A DNA stretch of 43,178 nt from an uncultured Prevotella sp. (GTDB lineage Bacteria > Bacteroidota > Bacteroidia > Bacteroidales > Bacteroidaceae), in assembly GCA_905233825.1 (NCBI GenBank), contig CAJOFE010000023.1, forward strand, positions 1 to 43,178, given 5' to 3'. The notes under the pieces were generated by a model. That model ran no database searches and had not been told where the DNA came from. It saw nothing but the letters and a program-made list of their open reading frames with translations. Every line of letters starts with the position of its first letter. Position 1 is the first letter of the stretch. The position numbers and the translations under genes are program-made. This document shows positions 25,705 through 34,226 of the stretch, one piece after another.

Positions 25705-26608
25705 CAGTGGAAGTGGATTCTGCTTCGGCGTGACCACCGCCATCAAGAAAGCCGAGGAAGACCTGGCAGCAGGCAAGACGCTCTACTGCCTGGGCGACAT
25801 CGTGCATAATGGCATGGAGTGCGAGCGGTTGCACAAGATGGGACTTGTTACCATCAACCACGAAGAACTGAAAAATTTGCACGATGTGAAGGTATTGCTA
25901 CGTGCCCACGGTGAGCCACCCGAGACCTACGAACTGGCCCGCAAGAACAACATCGAGATAATCGATGCCACCTGTCCTGTGGTACTACAATTGCAGAAGC
26001 GAATCAAGCAACAGTACGAGTTGGCTCTTAGCGATTGGCCATATACTAATAACCCGCTCGGCTCTGCCGCTTCGATCGTCGAAGAACAGCCAACAGTTAA
26101 CAGCCAGATAGTCATCTTCGGCAAAAAAGGTCACGCTGAAGTGCTGGGGCTCGTGGGACAGACCGACGGCAACGCTATCGTCATTGAGAGCTATGAAGAA
26201 GCAACGAAACTCGACTTCACACGCGACATCTACCTCTATTCACAGACCACAAAGAGTTTGGATGAATTCCACCGTATCATCGACTATATTCAGAGCCATA
26301 TTGCTCCTACGGCCACTTTCCGTAGTTTCGATACCATCTGCCGCTCAGTAGCTAACCGTATGCCCAACATCACGCAGTTCGCCAGCCGCCACGATCTCAT
26401 TCTGTTCGTCTGTGGTAAGAAGAGTTCAAACGGAAGAGTTCTCTTCAACGAATGTCTGCGCGTAAATCCCAACACCCACCTCATCGAAGGCCCTAATGAG
26501 ATAGATGCCCAATGGCTGAAGGGTATCAAGACCGTGGGTATCTGTGGAGCCACCAGCACACCGAAGTGGCTCATGGAACAATGTCAAAAAGCAATCCTAA
26601 AACTATAA
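25685..26608 (+). CDS. ispH: 4-hydroxy-3-methylbut-2-enyl diphosphate reductase
   Basis: A 307-residue iron-sulfur enzyme of the last step of the MEP isoprenoid pathway. The three cluster cysteines are at residues 13 (GFCFGV), 97 (DATCPV) and 219 (DTICRS); the HGEPPE and TKSLDEF segments also fit. Between KRIKQQY (about 111) and QIVIFGKKGHAE (141) there is an extra stretch of about 25-30 residues compared with what I expect for the family. It ends in a heptamer array and contains a small palindrome. The start overlaps meaB by 20 bases. Confidence 0.93.
   Translation: MVQIEIDSGSGFCFGVTTAIKKAEEDLAAGKTLYCLGDIVHNGMECERLHKMGLVTINHEELKNLHDVKVLLRAHGEPPETYELARKNNIEIIDATCPVVLQLQKRIKQQYELALSDWPYTNNPLGSAASIVEEQPTVNSQIVIFGKKGHAEVLGLVGQTDGNAIVIESYEEATKLDFTRDIYLYSQTTKSLDEFHRIIDYIQSHIAPTATFRSFDTICRSVANRMPNITQFASRHDLILFVCGKKSSNGRVLFNECLRVNPNTHLIEGPNEIDAQWLKGIKTVGICGATSTPKWLMEQCQKAILKL
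26088..26108. repeat. Heptamer array inside ispH
   Basis: AGCCAAC, AGTTAAC, AGCCAGA: three units, residues about 135-141, at the end of the extra segment. Just upstream is the palindrome CTTCGA-TCG-TCGAAG. Confidence 0.55.
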
Positions 26609-26614
26609 ACAACT

Positions 26615-28078
26615 ATGAAAAGAATTCTGACACCCCTTGTGCTATTACTGGCAAGCCTCACCATGCAGGCTCAGTACGACATCATCCCTCTGCCGTCGAA
26701 CATCAGCATCGACACTAAAGGCCGTATGCTCACTATCGACGAGGCAACGCCCATCAACGACAAACTGAACCCTAAGATTGAAAATGCCGAGGGCTGGCGC
26801 ATCACTGTTGACAAACTGGGCATTACCATTGAAGGCAGCACCGATGCCGGCATCTTCTACGGACATCAAGCCCTCCGCCAGATTATGGCACGACAACCTA
26901 AGGAGCTGCCCTATGCCGTGGTGGAGAATGCCCCACGCTTTGCCTATCGTGGCATGCATCTTGATATCTGCCGCCATATTTTTCCAAAAGATGTGGTTAA
27001 AAACTACATCGACATTATGGCCCTGCACGACATGAACACCCTACACTGGCACTTGAGCGATGATCAGGGCTGGCGTATCGAAATCAAGAAGTGGCCACGA
27101 CTAACGCAAGTAGGAGGTTGGCGCGACCGTACTGTTATCGGCCGCAACCTGGGAATCTACGACCATACCATGTATGGCGGCTTCTACACGCAGAAGGATA
27201 TCCGCGAGATAGTGCAGTATGCAGCCGAACGCCATATCACCATTATCCCAGAGATTGACATGCCCGGACACATGGTAGCTGCTGTCACAGCCTATCCCGA
27301 ACTGGGGTGCACAGGCGGCCCTTACGAGGTATGGCCCGACTGGGGCGTCAGCGAAGACATCCTGTGTGGTGGCAATCCACGCGTCTATGAGTTCTTGGAA
27401 GATGTCTTCACGGAAGTGATGGAACTGTTCCCCTCGAAAATTATCCACGTAGGTGGCGACGAGGCTCCGAAAGACCGTTGGAAGGCCTGTCCCAAATGTC
27501 AGCAGAAGATACGCGACGAGCATTTGGAAAACGAGGAGCATTTGCAAGGTTACATGGTACGAAAGATGGAGAAACTGTTCAGTAATCATGGTCGCGTACT
27601 GATGGGCTGGGACGAAATCATGGACTGCAACGTGCCCAAGACGAGCATTATCATGAACTGGCGCGACTGGAGCAAAGTGGCCGACCCTGCCAAGGAGGGC
27701 TACGACTGCGTACGCACGCCGAACTCGACACTCTACTTTGATCATAGTCAGGTTCCTGAGGGCGAGTGGAAGACGACGCTGACCATTGGCGGCTTCTCTC
27801 CTTTGGAAAAAGTATATAACTACGAGCCTGCTCCTGCTACGCTTTCTGATGAGGAGCGTGCCCATGTCCTTGGCCTTCAAGCTAATGTATGGACGGAGTA
27901 CATCGCCTATCCTGAGCTCATAGAGTACCAAGTGCTTCCACGCATGGCTGCACTGGCAGAAGTACAATGGCTCAGTCCCGACAACAAGAACTATGAAAGC
28001 TTCAAGGAGCGCCTGCCACATCTACTCAAAATCTATGACCAGGAGGGCTGGCACTATTGCACCTATAAGCTGAAATAA
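26615..28078 (+). CDS. GH20 beta-N-acetylhexosaminidase
   Basis: A 487-residue exported glycosidase (signal peptide ending SLTMQAQ). An N-terminal GH20b domain (about 20-105) precedes the TIM barrel with HWHLSDDQGWRIEIKKWPRL and the catalytic Asp282-Glu283 in HVGGDEAPKDRW. It removes terminal GlcNAc/GalNAc from glycans by substrate-assisted catalysis. It is compact, with no C-terminal accessory domain. It begins six bases after ispH and lies in the same plus-strand run. Confidence 0.95.
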   Translation: MKRILTPLVLLLASLTMQAQYDIIPLPSNISIDTKGRMLTIDEATPINDKLNPKIENAEGWRITVDKLGITIEGSTDAGIFYGHQALRQIMARQPKELPYAVVENAPRFAYRGMHLDICRHIFPKDVVKNYIDIMALHDMNTLHWHLSDDQGWRIEIKKWPRLTQVGGWRDRTVIGRNLGIYDHTMYGGFYTQKDIREIVQYAAERHITIIPEIDMPGHMVAAVTAYPELGCTGGPYEVWPDWGVSEDILCGGNPRVYEFLEDVFTEVMELFPSKIIHVGGDEAPKDRWKACPKCQQKIRDEHLENEEHLQGYMVRKMEKLFSNHGRVLMGWDEIMDCNVPKTSIIMNWRDWSKVADPAKEGYDCVRTPNSTLYFDHSQVPEGEWKTTLTIGGFSPLEKVYNYEPAPATLSDEERAHVLGLQANVWTEYIAYPELIEYQVLPRMAALAEVQWLSPDNKNYESFKERLPHLLKIYDQEGWHYCTYKLK

Positions 28079-28090
28079 TAACGAAAAAGG

Positions 28091-30292
28091 ATGAAGAGGT
28101 TCCTATACATTATTGTTTTTATAGGACTGCTTGCAACACCAGCCGTGGCACAGCATTCCCAGCGTGGGAAACTGTCGCCATGGCTGCGCCAGCTGGTAAA
28201 GAATCTCCCCCAGCCCCCAGCCAAGGGGAGAGGGGATTCAGCAACTTACCCAGGAGATAAGGAGAGGACCCTCATCGCCTTTATTAAGACCACTCCTAAC
28301 GACAATCAGGTGCTCAGCGACAACGACTGCCACTCGCTGGCTCACTACGGAGACCTGCATATTGCCAGCATCCCTGTCAGTAGTCTTGACAGGCTTGTTC
28401 TCGACCGCCGCGTACTAAGTATCGAAGCCAGCCCCACAGGACATACGCTCATGGACTCTATGGCTGTTCATCTCAACGCCACCCTTGCGCACAAGGGCTT
28501 GGGGCTGCCACAAGCCTTTACCGGACAAGGAATAGTGATGGGGGTAATGGATGTGGGCTTCGACCTTACCCATCCCAACTTCTATAACCGCAACGCCACA
28601 GAGTACCGCATCCGTCGCTTCTGGGACCAGGTAACCCAAGATACTATCGGCAGTCTCTTCCCCGTAGGCCGTGATTATGTCACGGAGAAAGACATCCTTT
28701 CTCTGGCTCACAGCCGCGACGGCATCGATATTGCCCACGGCACACATACTTTGGGCATTGCTGCTGGCAGCGGCTACGACTCGCCCTATTGTGGTATAGC
28801 TCCTGAGGCTGATATCTGCTTGGTGGCCAATGCCGTCTATGAAGACCTGCCCTTCATCGACTCCACCGATGTTTATAAATATACCTTTGCCACCGATGCC
28901 CTCGGCTTCAAGTACATCTTCGACTATGCACAGGAGGTGGAACAGCCCTGCGTCATCAGTTTCAGCGAAGGCAGCGGGCAGGACTTCTGGGGCTACGACT
29001 TACTATACTATGAATTCATAGATAGCCTAATAGGACCTGGTCGCATTCTCGTGGCTGCCGCAGGCAATGAGGGGCACAAGAAGAACTGGATTCACAAGCG
29101 CAGGGGGCAAGAGTCGGCCGGAACCTTCATCTTCAACAACGATACGACAATGATATTAACGCTGAAGTCGCCCGATGACTTCATCCTACGGTTGGTGGGC
29201 TACAACGACGAACAGAACGACACGCTGCTGATACGTCCTCGCTATACGCTGACACAGCCCGACTCTACGTGGGCTGTCAAAAGCGAACTTCTGAATGTGT
29301 TATTTGAGGCCTACCCCTCGTGCTACCATGCGGAAGAGACCTGCTACGATGTGACGCTGTCGGCCAGCAGTTCCATAGGAACCAACCCGTTGCTGTCATT
29401 AGAAATGGTAGGCAGTAATGCCGACGTGGAGCTGTGGCGCTACAACGGCTGGCTGACCACCTCCTCCATCAATCCACGACTGGCCGACGGTGAGAAGTCT
29501 CATTGTATTCACTCGCCATCGAGCGCCCCCAACGTCATCAGCGTGGGAGCCACCACCTACCGCGACCATATTATCAACCTCGAAGGCGACACGATGACCT
29601 ACTGGGCAGGCAACGACGGACGACTGGTGGAATTCTCTTCCACAGGCCCTACAATGGACGGTCGGATTAAGCCTGACTGCGTGGCACCAGGCAACAACAT
29701 CATATCTTCCTACAACAGCTATTATCTGGAAGCACACCCCGATGCCAACGACAACCGCTGGGACGTGGCTCGATTCCCCTTCCAAGAGCGCACCTATTCC
29801 TGGAACGCCAATAGTGGAACGTCGATGTCAACACCTGCTGTGGGAGGGGCCATCGCACTCTGGCTACAAGCCTGTCCCACGCTATCGCCCACCGATGTGC
29901 TCAGCCTGTTGCAGCTTACCTGTCGCCATCCTGAACCTGACCTCGAATATCCCAACAACCTCTATGGCTATGGTGAAATAGACGTCTATGCCGGCCTGCT
30001 CCACCTGCTGGGCATTGATGCCATCAACGACATCCCCAAAGCCCATACCTCTGCCCGTTTTGTGTTGAAAGGGAATACCCTGCACATTCAACCTTCCACC
30101 ATCAACCTGTCACCATCAACTCTCCAAATATATGACCTCAATGGGCGACCTGTCTTCAGCACCCAACTGCCTGCAGGCCAAACGGAATACGCATTGCCCT
30201 TGCCTTCGTTAAGAGCCGGCATCTATGCAGCCTGTCTGGGGAAGGAATCCACACTTATCCGCATTGCTCCAGGTACTTTCGCTCGACAATAA
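28091..30292 (+). CDS. S8 serine protease with type IX secretion-like C-terminal domain
   Basis: A 733-residue exported subtilase. Signal peptide (about 1-21); triad Asp in VMGVMDVGFD (about 155), His in DIAHGTHTLG (about 218), Ser in NSGTSMSTPAVGG (about 578). The last ~75 residues (LQIYDLNGRPVFSTQLPAG ... LRAGIYAACLG) resemble the Por/type IX sorting domain, suggesting export by that system and surface attachment. Residues 38-50 (PQPPAKGRGDS region) are encoded by a GC-rich palindrome, and residues 665-678 by a heptamer array just before the sorting domain. It follows GH20 by 12 bases. Confidence 0.9.
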   Translation: MKRFLYIIVFIGLLATPAVAQHSQRGKLSPWLRQLVKNLPQPPAKGRGDSATYPGDKERTLIAFIKTTPNDNQVLSDNDCHSLAHYGDLHIASIPVSSLDRLVLDRRVLSIEASPTGHTLMDSMAVHLNATLAHKGLGLPQAFTGQGIVMGVMDVGFDLTHPNFYNRNATEYRIRRFWDQVTQDTIGSLFPVGRDYVTEKDILSLAHSRDGIDIAHGTHTLGIAAGSGYDSPYCGIAPEADICLVANAVYEDLPFIDSTDVYKYTFATDALGFKYIFDYAQEVEQPCVISFSEGSGQDFWGYDLLYYEFIDSLIGPGRILVAAAGNEGHKKNWIHKRRGQESAGTFIFNNDTTMILTLKSPDDFILRLVGYNDEQNDTLLIRPRYTLTQPDSTWAVKSELLNVLFEAYPSCYHAEETCYDVTLSASSSIGTNPLLSLEMVGSNADVELWRYNGWLTTSSINPRLADGEKSHCIHSPSSAPNVISVGATTYRDHIINLEGDTMTYWAGNDGRLVEFSSTGPTMDGRIKPDCVAPGNNIISSYNSYYLEAHPDANDNRWDVARFPFQERTYSWNANSGTSMSTPAVGGAIALWLQACPTLSPTDVLSLLQLTCRHPEPDLEYPNNLYGYGEIDVYAGLLHLLGIDAINDIPKAHTSARFVLKGNTLHIQPSTINLSPSTLQIYDLNGRPVFSTQLPAGQTEYALPLPSLRAGIYAACLGKESTLIRIAPGTFARQ
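28202..28238. repeat. GC-rich palindrome inside the second subtilase
   Basis: AATCTCCCC at 28202-28210 pairs with GGGGATT at 28232-28238. It shares the C-run/G-run layout with the copies at 32232, 32663, 33970 and 35986. In frame, between signal peptide and propeptide. Confidence 0.65.
30084..30125. repeat. Heptamer array inside the second subtilase
   Basis: Six units: ACATTCA, ACCTTCC, ACCATCA, ACCTGTC, ACCATCA, ACTCTCC. The 42 bases encode 14 in-frame residues at the junction to the sorting domain. Confidence 0.75.
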
Positions 30293-30313
30293 AAACAAAA
30301 ATAACGTTTTTTG

Positions 30314-30345
30314 TTTTGTATTGTGCTCACTTATTCGTACCTTTG
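30314..30345 (+). promoter_or_regulatory. Upstream promoter of argS
   Basis: TTTTG at 30314-30318 and TACCTTTG at 30338-30345 with 19 bp between. A hairpin GCGCTG-CAATAA-CAGCGC (30345-30362) sits at the expected transcript start. Its flank GCTCACTTATTCGTACC resembles the GH28 promoter region. Confidence 0.6.
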
Positions 30346-30381
30346 CGCTGCAATAACAGCGCGAAGGTAGGCGGCATCTCG

Positions 30382-30430
30382 GAAAAACTCAAATAAAATT
30401 TGGTTTTTCGCTCGATTTGCACTACCTTTG
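30382..30430 (+). promoter_or_regulatory. Downstream promoter of argS (shared module)
   Basis: TACCTTTG at 30423-30430, 20 bases before the ATG. The preceding ~40 bases (AAAAACTCAAATAAAATTTG, then GTTTTTCGCTCGATTTG) recur almost unchanged upstream of pyrE. Confidence 0.7.
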
Positions 30431-30450
30431 CACCCAAAATTTGAGAAAGC

Positions 30451-32232
30451 ATGAAGATTGAAACATTGATAAGCCAAGCCGCAGGCGAGGCCGTGAAGGC
30501 TCTCTACGGCATAGAGGCAGACGAGAAAATGCTACAGCTGCAAAAGACGCGCAGCGAGTTTGAAGGCAACCTGACACTGGTAGTATTCCCCTTTGTTAAG
30601 GCCGCTAAGAAGAGTCCTGAGCAGACAGCACAGGAGATTGGCCAGTACCTTGTAGAGCATTGCACGGCTATAGAGAAATTCAACGCCGTGAAGGGCTTCC
30701 TGAACCTAAGCATCGGCAATGGTGCCTGGCTCCAGCTGTTGGAGGCCATTGACAAGGACGAGCACTTCGGCACGAAGCTGGCAGACGAGCAGTCACCCCT
30801 CGTCATGATCGAATATTCCTCACCCAACACGAACAAGCCCCTGCACTTGGGACACGTACGCAACAACCTGCTGGGCTGGAGCTTGGCACAGATTATGGAG
30901 GCCAACGGCAACAAGGTGGTGAAAACCAACATCGTGAACGATCGCGGCATCCACATCTGCAAGTCGATGCTTGCCTGGCTGAAATACGGCAACGGCGAGA
31001 CTCCTGAAAGCTCAGGCAAGAAGGGCGACCACCTCATCGGCGACTACTATGTGGCCTTCGACAAGCACTACCGCGAGGAAATCAAGGAACTCGTAGCTCA
31101 GGGCATGGACGAGGAGAAAGCCAAGCAGGAGGCTCCGCTCATTAAGGAGGCTCACGAGATGCTGGTAAAATGGGAGCAGAACGACCCCGAGGTACGCGCC
31201 CTGTGGGAGAAAATGAACTCGTGGGTGTACGCAGGCTTCGACGAGACCTACAAGAAGATGGGCGTCAGCTTCGATAAGATTTACTACGAAAGCCAGACCT
31301 ACCTCAAGGGCAAGGCGAAGGTGGAAGAAGGATTGGCCAAGGGACTCTTTGAGCGTCACGACGATGGTAGCGTGTGGGCAGACCTGACCAATGAAGGCCT
31401 CGACCAGAAACTGCTGCTCCGCTCTGATGGCACCAGCGTTTATATGACGCAGGACATTGGAACGGCTGAAATGCGTTTTCAGGACTACCCCATCGACAAG
31501 ATGATCTATGTGGTTGGCAACGAACAGAACTACCACTTCCAGGTGCTCTCTATCCTGCTCGACCGTCTGGGCTTCAAGTGGGGTAAGGAACTCGTACACT
31601 TCTCCTATGGAATGGTAGAGCTGCCCAACGGCAAGATGAAGAGCCGCGAGGGCACCGTTGTAGATGCCGACGACTTGATGGAGCTGATGGTGGAGGATGC
31701 CTACAAGACCTCCATGGAGCTGGGCAAGTTCGATGATATGACTGAAGAAGAGCGCCGCGAGATAGCCCGCATTGTGGGCATGGGCGCCCTGAAATACTTC
31801 ATCCTGAAAGTTGATGCCCGCAAGAACATGCTCTTCAACCCTGAGGAGAGTATAGACTTCAACGGCAACACAGGCCCCTTCATCCAATATACGTATGCTC
31901 GTATCCGCTCTATTCTCCGTAAGGCGGAGAATAATGGACAATGGACAATGGACAATGGACAATTAAATGCCAAGGAGGTCGAGCTTATCCAGAAGATGAA
32001 CGAGTATGGTGTTGCCGTTGAGCAAGCAGGCAAGGACTACAGCCCCAGCGGCATCGCCAACTACTGCTACGAACTGACGAAGGTGTTCAACCAGTTCTAT
32101 CACGACTACTCCATCCTCAACGAGCCCGACGAGCAGAAGCGTGCCGTACGCCTGGTACTGGCTCGCAACGTGGCGAAGATCATCAAGAATGGCATGAGCC
32201 TGCTCGGCATCGAAGTGCCTGAGCGTATGTAA
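30451..32232 (+). CDS. argS: Arginyl-tRNA synthetase
   Basis: A 593-residue class I synthetase. The N-terminal Add-1 domain (1-100) is followed by EYSSPNTNKPLHLGHVRNN, which holds the HIGH-type motif as HLGH, then GKMKSREGTVVDADD, the KMSKS equivalent, and a helical anticodon-binding domain to DPDEQKRAVRLVL-like and GMSLLGIEVPERM ends. It charges tRNA-Arg. Residues 495-506 (DNGQWTMDNGQL region) come from a heptamer array at the start of the anticodon-binding domain. It has two upstream promoters. Confidence 0.95.
   Translation: MKIETLISQAAGEAVKALYGIEADEKMLQLQKTRSEFEGNLTLVVFPFVKAAKKSPEQTAQEIGQYLVEHCTAIEKFNAVKGFLNLSIGNGAWLQLLEAIDKDEHFGTKLADEQSPLVMIEYSSPNTNKPLHLGHVRNNLLGWSLAQIMEANGNKVVKTNIVNDRGIHICKSMLAWLKYGNGETPESSGKKGDHLIGDYYVAFDKHYREEIKELVAQGMDEEKAKQEAPLIKEAHEMLVKWEQNDPEVRALWEKMNSWVYAGFDETYKKMGVSFDKIYYESQTYLKGKAKVEEGLAKGLFERHDDGSVWADLTNEGLDQKLLLRSDGTSVYMTQDIGTAEMRFQDYPIDKMIYVVGNEQNYHFQVLSILLDRLGFKWGKELVHFSYGMVELPNGKMKSREGTVVDADDLMELMVEDAYKTSMELGKFDDMTEEERREIARIVGMGALKYFILKVDARKNMLFNPEESIDFNGNTGPFIQYTYARIRSILRKAENNGQWTMDNGQLNAKEVELIQKMNEYGVAVEQAGKDYSPSGIANYCYELTKVFNQFYHDYSILNEPDEQKRAVRLVLARNVAKIIKNGMSLLGIEVPERM
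31934..31968. repeat. Heptamer array inside argS
   Basis: Four perfect ATGGACA units (31934-31961) and one ATTAAAT. The most exact in-gene array of the window. Confidence 0.85.
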
Positions 32233-32270
32233 AGCCTCCCCCATCCCCCTCCAAAAGGAGGGGGCCTTCT
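32232..32270. repeat. GC-rich palindrome before the DUF559 gene
   Basis: Core CCCCCTCC (32245-32252), loop AAAA, GGAGGGGG (32257-32264), opened by AAGCCTCCC. Lies between the argS stop and the DUF559 start. No T run follows, so it is not a clear terminator. Confidence 0.8.
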
Positions 32271-32274
32271 AAGT

Positions 32275-33144
32275 ATGGCCTATATTTATGAAACGGCAGA
32301 ATGTGCCAACTATGACTTACTAAGTGCATATGCAGAATACAATATGCAACATCCCACGGAAGCAGAACGCATCATGTGGGATTTACTAAAAGCAAAGAGT
32401 ATTCAGGGACACAAGTTCAGGAGGCAGCATATCATTAAAGACTACATCGTAGATTTTGTTTGTCTTCATAAGAAATTAGTCATAGAAATAGATGGACAGT
32501 ATCATCTCGAAGGCCAGCAAATCGTCAAGGATAAGAGTCGTACAGAAGACTTGCAGAAATCGGGATATACAGTAATCCGTTTTTCCAACGAAGAAGTAAT
32601 AGGCAATACACCACAAGTTATCAAAGATATAAAGAAAGCTCTTATGGAAATCATTCCAGGCAAAAGCCTCCCCAACTCTCCCTCCACAGAAAAGGGGAAA
32701 TCTGGTGGACAGCAGCTCCCTCTCCCTTTGGAGAGGGCGGGGGGAGAGGCTTCATGGGCTGTGGACGCTTCATGCAGCGGCAATCCCGGCCCGATGGAGT
32801 ATCAGGCTATTGACCTGCAGACAGGAGCCCAGGTGTTTCACTTCGGACCGATGAAGGGCACGAACAACATCGGAGAATTTCTGGCTATCGTCCATGCGCT
32901 GGCCCTCTGCTGGCAACAGGGGCTGCACGACAAGACCATCTACAGCGACAGCTACAATGCCATCCTCTGGGTGAAGAAGCGGCAATGCAAGACCAAACTG
33001 GAGCATACGCCTGAAACGGAAAAGCTTTATGAAATTATAGCCCGTGCCGAGAACTGGCTGCGCACCCATGACTTCCGCAACCCCATCATCAAATGGGAAA
33101 CCGACAAATGGGGCGAGATTCCTGCCGACTTCGGAAGGAAATAG
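32275..33144 (+). CDS. DUF559 endonuclease-like domain fused to RNase H
   Basis: A 289-residue two-domain protein. Residues about 10-128 are a DUF559 domain of the Vsr/PD-(D/E)xK type, with TEAERIMWDLLKA, GHKFRRQH, YIVDFVC, LVIEIDGQYH and the C-terminal YTVIRFSNEEV. Residues about 161-289 are an RNase HI-like domain with VDASCSGNPG, NNIGEFLAI and YSDSYNAILW carrying the acidic triad, ending WGEIPADFGRK. The linker (130-160) is encoded by a GC-rich repeat. The RNase H half looks like the usual stand-alone Bacteroidales enzyme; the DUF559 half seems to have been added. It might still have its own start (for example ATG 32793). Confidence 0.85.
   Translation: MAYIYETAECANYDLLSAYAEYNMQHPTEAERIMWDLLKAKSIQGHKFRRQHIIKDYIVDFVCLHKKLVIEIDGQYHLEGQQIVKDKSRTEDLQKSGYTVIRFSNEEVIGNTPQVIKDIKKALMEIIPGKSLPNSPSTEKGKSGGQQLPLPLERAGGEASWAVDASCSGNPGPMEYQAIDLQTGAQVFHFGPMKGTNNIGEFLAIVHALALCWQQGLHDKTIYSDSYNAILWVKKRQCKTKLEHTPETEKLYEIIARAENWLRTHDFRNPIIKWETDKWGEIPADFGRK
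32663..32752. repeat. GC-rich double palindrome at the DUF559/RNase H junction
   Basis: Ninety bases, opening AAGCCTCCCC and closing GGGGAGAGGCTT in inverted sense. Inside is CCCTCTCC-CTTT-GGAGAGGG (32718-32737). It is read through in frame as the interdomain linker. Confidence 0.8.
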
Positions 33145-33148
33145 AAAA

Positions 33149-33170
33149 CCCCTCCAAGGAGGGGCTTTTT
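33149..33170. terminator. Terminator between RNase H fusion and ribD
   Basis: CCCCTCC-AA-GGAGGGG followed by CTTTTTATTTG on the plus strand and by TTTTC on the minus strand, so it can serve both converging genes. Its stem equals the core of the GC-rich repeat family. Confidence 0.8.
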
Positions 33171-34107
33171 ATTTGATATAGTTCACGATGATGTTTTCAC
33201 CAAATACCTGCTGCGAAAGCACTATCGCATTTGCTGGTAATAGTGGTGCGCGAGTGCCTCCAGTAACGGTGAGACGCGTATTTGTCTCCACACGAATCTC
33301 GTCCCACAAATTCTGCACCAAGAAATTCTCCAGCGTCTTACGGCCACCCTCTACAATAAGCGACTGAATGTTGTGGGCATGCAGACTCTCTAAGTTCAGC
33401 GGATGCTGGCGGTCGATGACCAGACGTTTGGGCGAAGACCCCACCCAGTGACGCACGGTGAGCTGTGGATGCTCACGCTCGTTAGTGACACGTCCCACTA
33501 AGATAGCATCTTCCTCAGCACGCAGCTTGTGGCTGAGCATCTGCGTGAACGGTGTGGAGATAGTCAGCGTCTGTCCGTTGTCGTCGATGAAGCCGTTGGC
33601 CGTCTGTGCCCATTTTAATATAATGTACGGGCGATGCAAACGGTGGAATGTGAAGAAACGACAGTTCAGTATGCGGCACTCTTCTTCCAGCACACCTACG
33701 GTGACATCGATGCCTGCCTCGCGCAGCTTCTGCACGCCACGCCCCTGCACCTCGGCAAACTCATCGATACAGCCAATGACCACCCGCCTGATGCCTTTCT
33801 CAATAATCAGGTCGGCACAAGGAGGCGTCTTGCCATAGTGTGAACAGGGCTCCAAGCTCACATACATCGTGGCCTCCTTCAGCAACGGTTCATCCTCTGT
33901 GCGCACAGAGGCAAAGGCGTTCACCTCAGCATGTCCCTCACCACAGCGCACATGATAGCCCTCACCAAGAAGCCTCCCCCCGCCCCCCTCCAAAGGGAGG
34001 GGGAGAACGATAACTGCTCCCACCATCGGGTTTGGTTTCGCATTCTGCTGCCCGTTCCTAGCCAGCTGAATACAGCGCCGCATGTATTTCTCGTCGTCCG
34101 TTATCAT
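33169..34107 (-). CDS. ribD: Riboflavin biosynthesis deaminase/reductase RibD
   Basis: A 312-residue bifunctional enzyme. The deaminase domain has the zinc ligands in GHAEVNAF and SLEPCSHYGKTPPCADLI. The reductase domain starts about residue 145 (RPYIILKWAQTANGFID) and is at the short end of normal. It carries out two steps of riboflavin synthesis. Residues 34-46 (LPLPLEGGGGRL) replace the few residues usual between MVGAVIV and GEGYH and are encoded by a GC-rich palindrome. No clear promoter is seen; convergent with the RNase H fusion. Confidence 0.93.
   Translation of the reverse strand: MITDDEKYMRRCIQLARNGQQNAKPNPMVGAVIVLPLPLEGGGGRLLGEGYHVRCGEGHAEVNAFASVRTEDEPLLKEATMYVSLEPCSHYGKTPPCADLIIEKGIRRVVIGCIDEFAEVQGRGVQKLREAGIDVTVGVLEEECRILNCRFFTFHRLHRPYIILKWAQTANGFIDDNGQTLTISTPFTQMLSHKLRAEEDAILVGRVTNEREHPQLTVRHWVGSSPKRLVIDRQHPLNLESLHAHNIQSLIVEGGRKTLENFLVQNLWDEIRVETNTRLTVTGGTRAPLLPANAIVLSQQVFGENIIVNYIK
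33970..34006. repeat. GC-rich palindrome inside ribD
   Basis: AAGCCTCCCCCC, then CCCCCTCC (33984-33991) opposite GGAGGGGG (33996-34003). Nearly the same as the copy at 32232. In frame, in the deaminase domain. Confidence 0.8.
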
Positions 34108-34172
34108 ACCTTATTATATATAGTTCTGCAAAAATACAAAATATATTTCATCTGACCAAGAAATACAAAGAA

Positions 34173-34207
34173 AAAATCCCCAGCACTAAATCAGCACTGG
34201 GGATTTT
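34173..34207 (-). terminator. Terminator of the LruC-like lipoprotein gene
   Basis: AAAATCCCCAG / CTGGGGATTTT stem, followed on the minus strand by TTTTTTCTTTG, 20 bases after the stop at 34227. A good intrinsic terminator. Confidence 0.8.
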
Positions 34208-34226
34208 GTATCATTTTATCTTTTAA

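Noticed and set aside
32275..33144. DUF559-RNase H fusion as an assembly error
   Set aside because: The frame is continuous through a 90-base repeat without a frameshift and both domains are intact; still, read support over the repeat should be confirmed.
33149..33170. Sixth copy of the GC-rich repeat family
   Set aside because: Stem matches the family core but it is short and followed by a T run, so a plain terminator explains it.
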